Shown piece after piece: positions 62,196 to 64,000 of a DNA stretch of 64,000 nt (the stretch's first letter is position 1; every line of letters begins with the position of its first letter). The notes under the pieces are model-generated. The model saw only the letters and a program-made list of their open reading frames with translations. It was not told the DNA's origin and ran no database searches. Made by a program: the position numbers and the translations under genes. This DNA comes from an uncultured Actinomycetes bacterium (GTDB lineage Bacteria; Actinomycetota; Acidimicrobiia; Acidimicrobiales; Ilumatobacteraceae), in the NCBI GenBank assembly GCA_903872155.1, contig CAIQJP010000093.1:46007-110006 (forward strand), in the 5' to 3' direction.

Positions 62196-62876
62196 ATGGT
62201 TTTCAGTTCAATGCCTGACTCGTCGACAGAATCGGGACGTTGGATCCTGTCAACTCAGATCGCGGCGATTCTCAGCTGGTTCGAAACAAGCGATTCTGCT
62301 CAATGGTCAGAGGTTTGCTGTCGGCGACAGGGACTACCATCCGACATGGCTGGCGATGTGCACTCGGATTCTTGGGTCAAGGTGCGCTCAGCCCTTTCAC
62401 GTCGAAGTGTCGCATTTCCCCTTTTGCACGATCAAGTATCGGCACACCGATATGCAGCCCGTTCGATGCAAAGAACGGCCATTGACATCGCTCGCACCGT
62501 CCGACGGATTGAGAGCAAATCTCTAGTGATCGACGATCAACAGGCCGATCACTCAGTTCTCGAACACATGAGGCAGGTCGATGACTCATTGACGATTGAC
62601 CGTTGGCGTCGTGCGGTTGTGGCCCACGCGAGACATGATATGAATTGTTCAGGTTGTCCTAGTGATGTTGTGTTTGCAGCCGCCATAAAATTGCTCGCAA
62701 TGTTGCAGATTGGTGATCAAGGCTCGATCTCTGATCTGATGTATGAGGTGCTACAAGAAGTTGACGATGACTTTCCAGCCGATAAGTCCGAAGCCGCTCG
62801 TCAACGGAAGAGTCGTTGCTCTCGCTGCGTTCTGAACCTTTTGCGTGATGCGGCAGAATCGGCTGGGGTGTTGTGA
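62196..62876 (+). CDS. Unrecognised protein with HxxxCxxC and CxxC motifs
   Basis: No family recognised. The 226-residue product (ATG 62196, or ATG 62211 five codons in) is mostly charged and helical, with an HxxxCxxC motif (His147, Cys151, Cys154) in a HDMNCSGCPSD segment and a later SRCSRC pair near residue 210. HxxxCxxC is the zinc site of ZAS anti-sigma factors, but the surrounding sequence does not look like a standard ZAS domain. No membrane helix or signal peptide is visible. The stop overlaps the GTG of the following gene (GTGATG), so both are translated together. Confidence 0.65.
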   Translation: MVFSSMPDSSTESGRWILSTQIAAILSWFETSDSAQWSEVCCRRQGLPSDMAGDVHSDSWVKVRSALSRRSVAFPLLHDQVSAHRYAARSMQRTAIDIARTVRRIESKSLVIDDQQADHSVLEHMRQVDDSLTIDRWRRAVVAHARHDMNCSGCPSDVVFAAAIKLLAMLQIGDQGSISDLMYEVLQEVDDDFPADKSEAARQRKSRCSRCVLNLLRDAAESAGVL

Positions 62877-64000
62877 TGATTGTTCAGATTTCTTCGCACC
62901 GTCTCACCGGCTCTATCGAAGTTACCTTCAGGTCACCTACAGGCGCTGAGAGTCGCCATGTCATTTTGAACGGTGTTCATTTATGGATTGGCAACGATGA
63001 GAAAATAGATTGCGCCGTGCTGTCACCCGACGACGAGGGATTTACTTCAGTAGGCACAAACCTCTTAGGAAGTCATTTAGAGCAGGTCATTCAACAGGTG
63101 CGTACAAACCTGATCGAAGCTGAAGAGACGTATTTCGATATCGAAATTGAAGACTCACAGTTAGAAGAACATTTAAGAATGACGAAACCGTCAAATATTT
63201 TGGCTCCCGTCGAATCTATTTCGTCCGCTGTTTCAACCTTTGAATTTGAATTTTCGCTGAAGTCTGGCGACGGCGTTCCGATCGAGGTTGTCATTGACGG
63301 CACTCCAGAAGGATTACGCACTGCCGTTGTTCATTTACCTGAGTCAAACATTTCATCTCGAATATCAGAGCCATCTCAGGTTCGCGTTGTTTGGAACCCC
63401 ACGACAAGCGAACTTAAAGTTCGTTTAGCTGGTGTCGTCCCCGGTGAGGGTCGCATCTGGGTCCGAGTGGCGTTGGGTGAATCAGGCGATCTATTAGCGG
63501 TTGATCGAGCACGTGTTCAGCCCGATGGATCGGCGGTTTCGTCTTCAATCGTTCCCCACCGCGGAGAATTGGGAGAACTGTACGTCGATGTGACTGATTC
63601 GCCGACTGATGTTATTGGTTCATCGCGTTATCGGGTGAGGCGTCGTGCGGCTCGACTTGAGGCGTTTGCGGCTGACCTTCAAAGAAGCGGGAAGAGTTCT
63701 GAAGCAGCAACCGTCAGAGAAAAAGCAAACTCCTTGCGTCAATCACTTGGAGAAGATTCGGAAGAGACGGAGTTGAATGCGAAGACGAAGTCGGATTCAA
63801 AATGGTGGATCATGGCCTTTGTCGCAGTTGTAGTTGGTTTGCTCATCGGATGGTTCATTCGAGGCGATGGCTCAGATACAACTACGACTTCAATCAACCC
63901 AACAAGCACGTTCGTTCAAGAACCATCAACGCCTATGGCGTCTGTGTTGCCATCTGATCAATCATTAATTGCCTATCGGCCGGGCGCAACACGTTTCTTC
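62873..64000 (+). CDS. Unrecognised single-pass membrane protein, partial (runs off window)
   Basis: Open reading frame from GTG 62873 (or ATG 62876) to the window end, 376 codons without stop. The N-terminal 310 residues are hydrophilic and appear to form beta-rich modules (for example VRVVWNPTTSELKVRLAGVVP), with an Arg-rich helix SRYRVRRRAARLEAFAADLQRSG. One membrane helix follows at about residues 310-330 (WWIMAFVAVVVGLLIGWFI) and then a Thr/Ser/Pro-rich presumably external linker. N-in topology with a soluble sensor- or adaptor-like domain is inferred. No family assigned. Confidence 0.7.
   Translation, partial: MMIVQISSHRLTGSIEVTFRSPTGAESRHVILNGVHLWIGNDEKIDCAVLSPDDEGFTSVGTNLLGSHLEQVIQQVRTNLIEAEETYFDIEIEDSQLEEHLRMTKPSNILAPVESISSAVSTFEFEFSLKSGDGVPIEVVIDGTPEGLRTAVVHLPESNISSRISEPSQVRVVWNPTTSELKVRLAGVVPGEGRIWVRVALGESGDLLAVDRARVQPDGSAVSSSIVPHRGELGELYVDVTDSPTDVIGSSRYRVRRRAARLEAFAADLQRSGKSSEAATVREKANSLRQSLGEDSEETELNAKTKSDSKWWIMAFVAVVVGLLIGWFIRGDGSDTTTTSINPTSTFVQEPSTPMASVLPSDQSLIAYRPGATRFF

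Noticed and set aside
62080..62526. 148-codon plus-strand frame overlapping the HxxxCxxC gene
   Set aside because: The frame at 62196 is longer, is coupled to the next gene and has ordered motifs; both cannot be coding.

Overview
The window looks like a chromosomal segment of a moderate-G+C actinobacterium, most likely class Acidimicrobiia (inference from gene content and order). The signs are: a PdtaR-type ANTAR regulator next to polA, rpsA followed shortly by coaE-uvrB-uvrA-uvrC, rapZ before gap-pgk-tpi-secG, an MtrA/MtrB-like two-component pair with a GerMN lipoprotein, three luciferase-like (F420-type) oxidoreductases, menaquinone genes, and many GTG/TTG starts. I see no insertion sequence, phage, plasmid or CRISPR element. 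Genes are dense and no gene-free stretch exceeds about 300 bases.

Layout. 1-8.6 kb: menaquinone genes (partial menE, menA, menH, menD, menF, menG) interleaved with an amidase, a DUF4190 membrane protein and a DsbA-like oxidoreductase. 8.7-13.6 kb: fatty-acid/CoA genes (acyl-CoA dehydrogenase, acyl-CoA synthetase, MaoC hydratase), one luciferase-like oxidoreductase and a small membrane protein. 13.7-23 kb: era, an MtrAB-like system with a GerMN lipoprotein, a DinG-type helicase, uppS, a degenerate UppS paralogue, recO and glyS. 23-27 kb: an ABM-domain protein and trpC-trpF-trpB-trpA. 27-33 kb: fasciclin lipoprotein, HIT-like zinc protein, a FabZ-like dehydratase and a type II fatty-acid operon (fabD-fabH-fabG-acpP-fabF). 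33-49 kb: an odd tRNA, pdtaR, polA, a methyltransferase, rpsA, a NarL-type two-component system, coaE and uvrBAC. 49-55 kb: two luciferase-like oxidoreductases around a methyltransferase, rapZ, gap-pgk-tpiA. 55-61 kb: an oligopeptide ABC transporter, secG and tRNA-Leu(GAG). 61.4-64 kb: a ThrH-like phosphatase and two unrecognised genes, the last running off the window.

The most notable observation is the uppS pair. The full-length synthase at 19510-20262 keeps the catalytic Asp and RTSGE motif but has lost the C-terminal R-x-G motif and the Glu of the AYxE motif. The divergently transcribed degenerate paralogue at 20331-20906 has lost the catalytic Asp and RTSGE but keeps both lost elements. 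That is the arrangement of eukaryotic and archaeal heteromeric cis-prenyltransferases (DHDDS/NgBR type), and I infer a bacterial heteromeric undecaprenyl (or other polyprenyl) diphosphate synthase.

Other highlights are a FabD with a C-terminal barrel-sandwich (biotinyl/lipoyl-like) domain, a short-variable-arm tRNA with anticodon CAA, and a recurring signature of a TAnnnT hexamer ending 6-9 bases before the start codon, which indicates widespread leaderless transcription. There is also a rearranged MtrA / MtrB-LpqB-like locus with a structured intergenic RNA candidate, and a perfect 16-bp hairpin between the peptide-binding protein and its permease gene.
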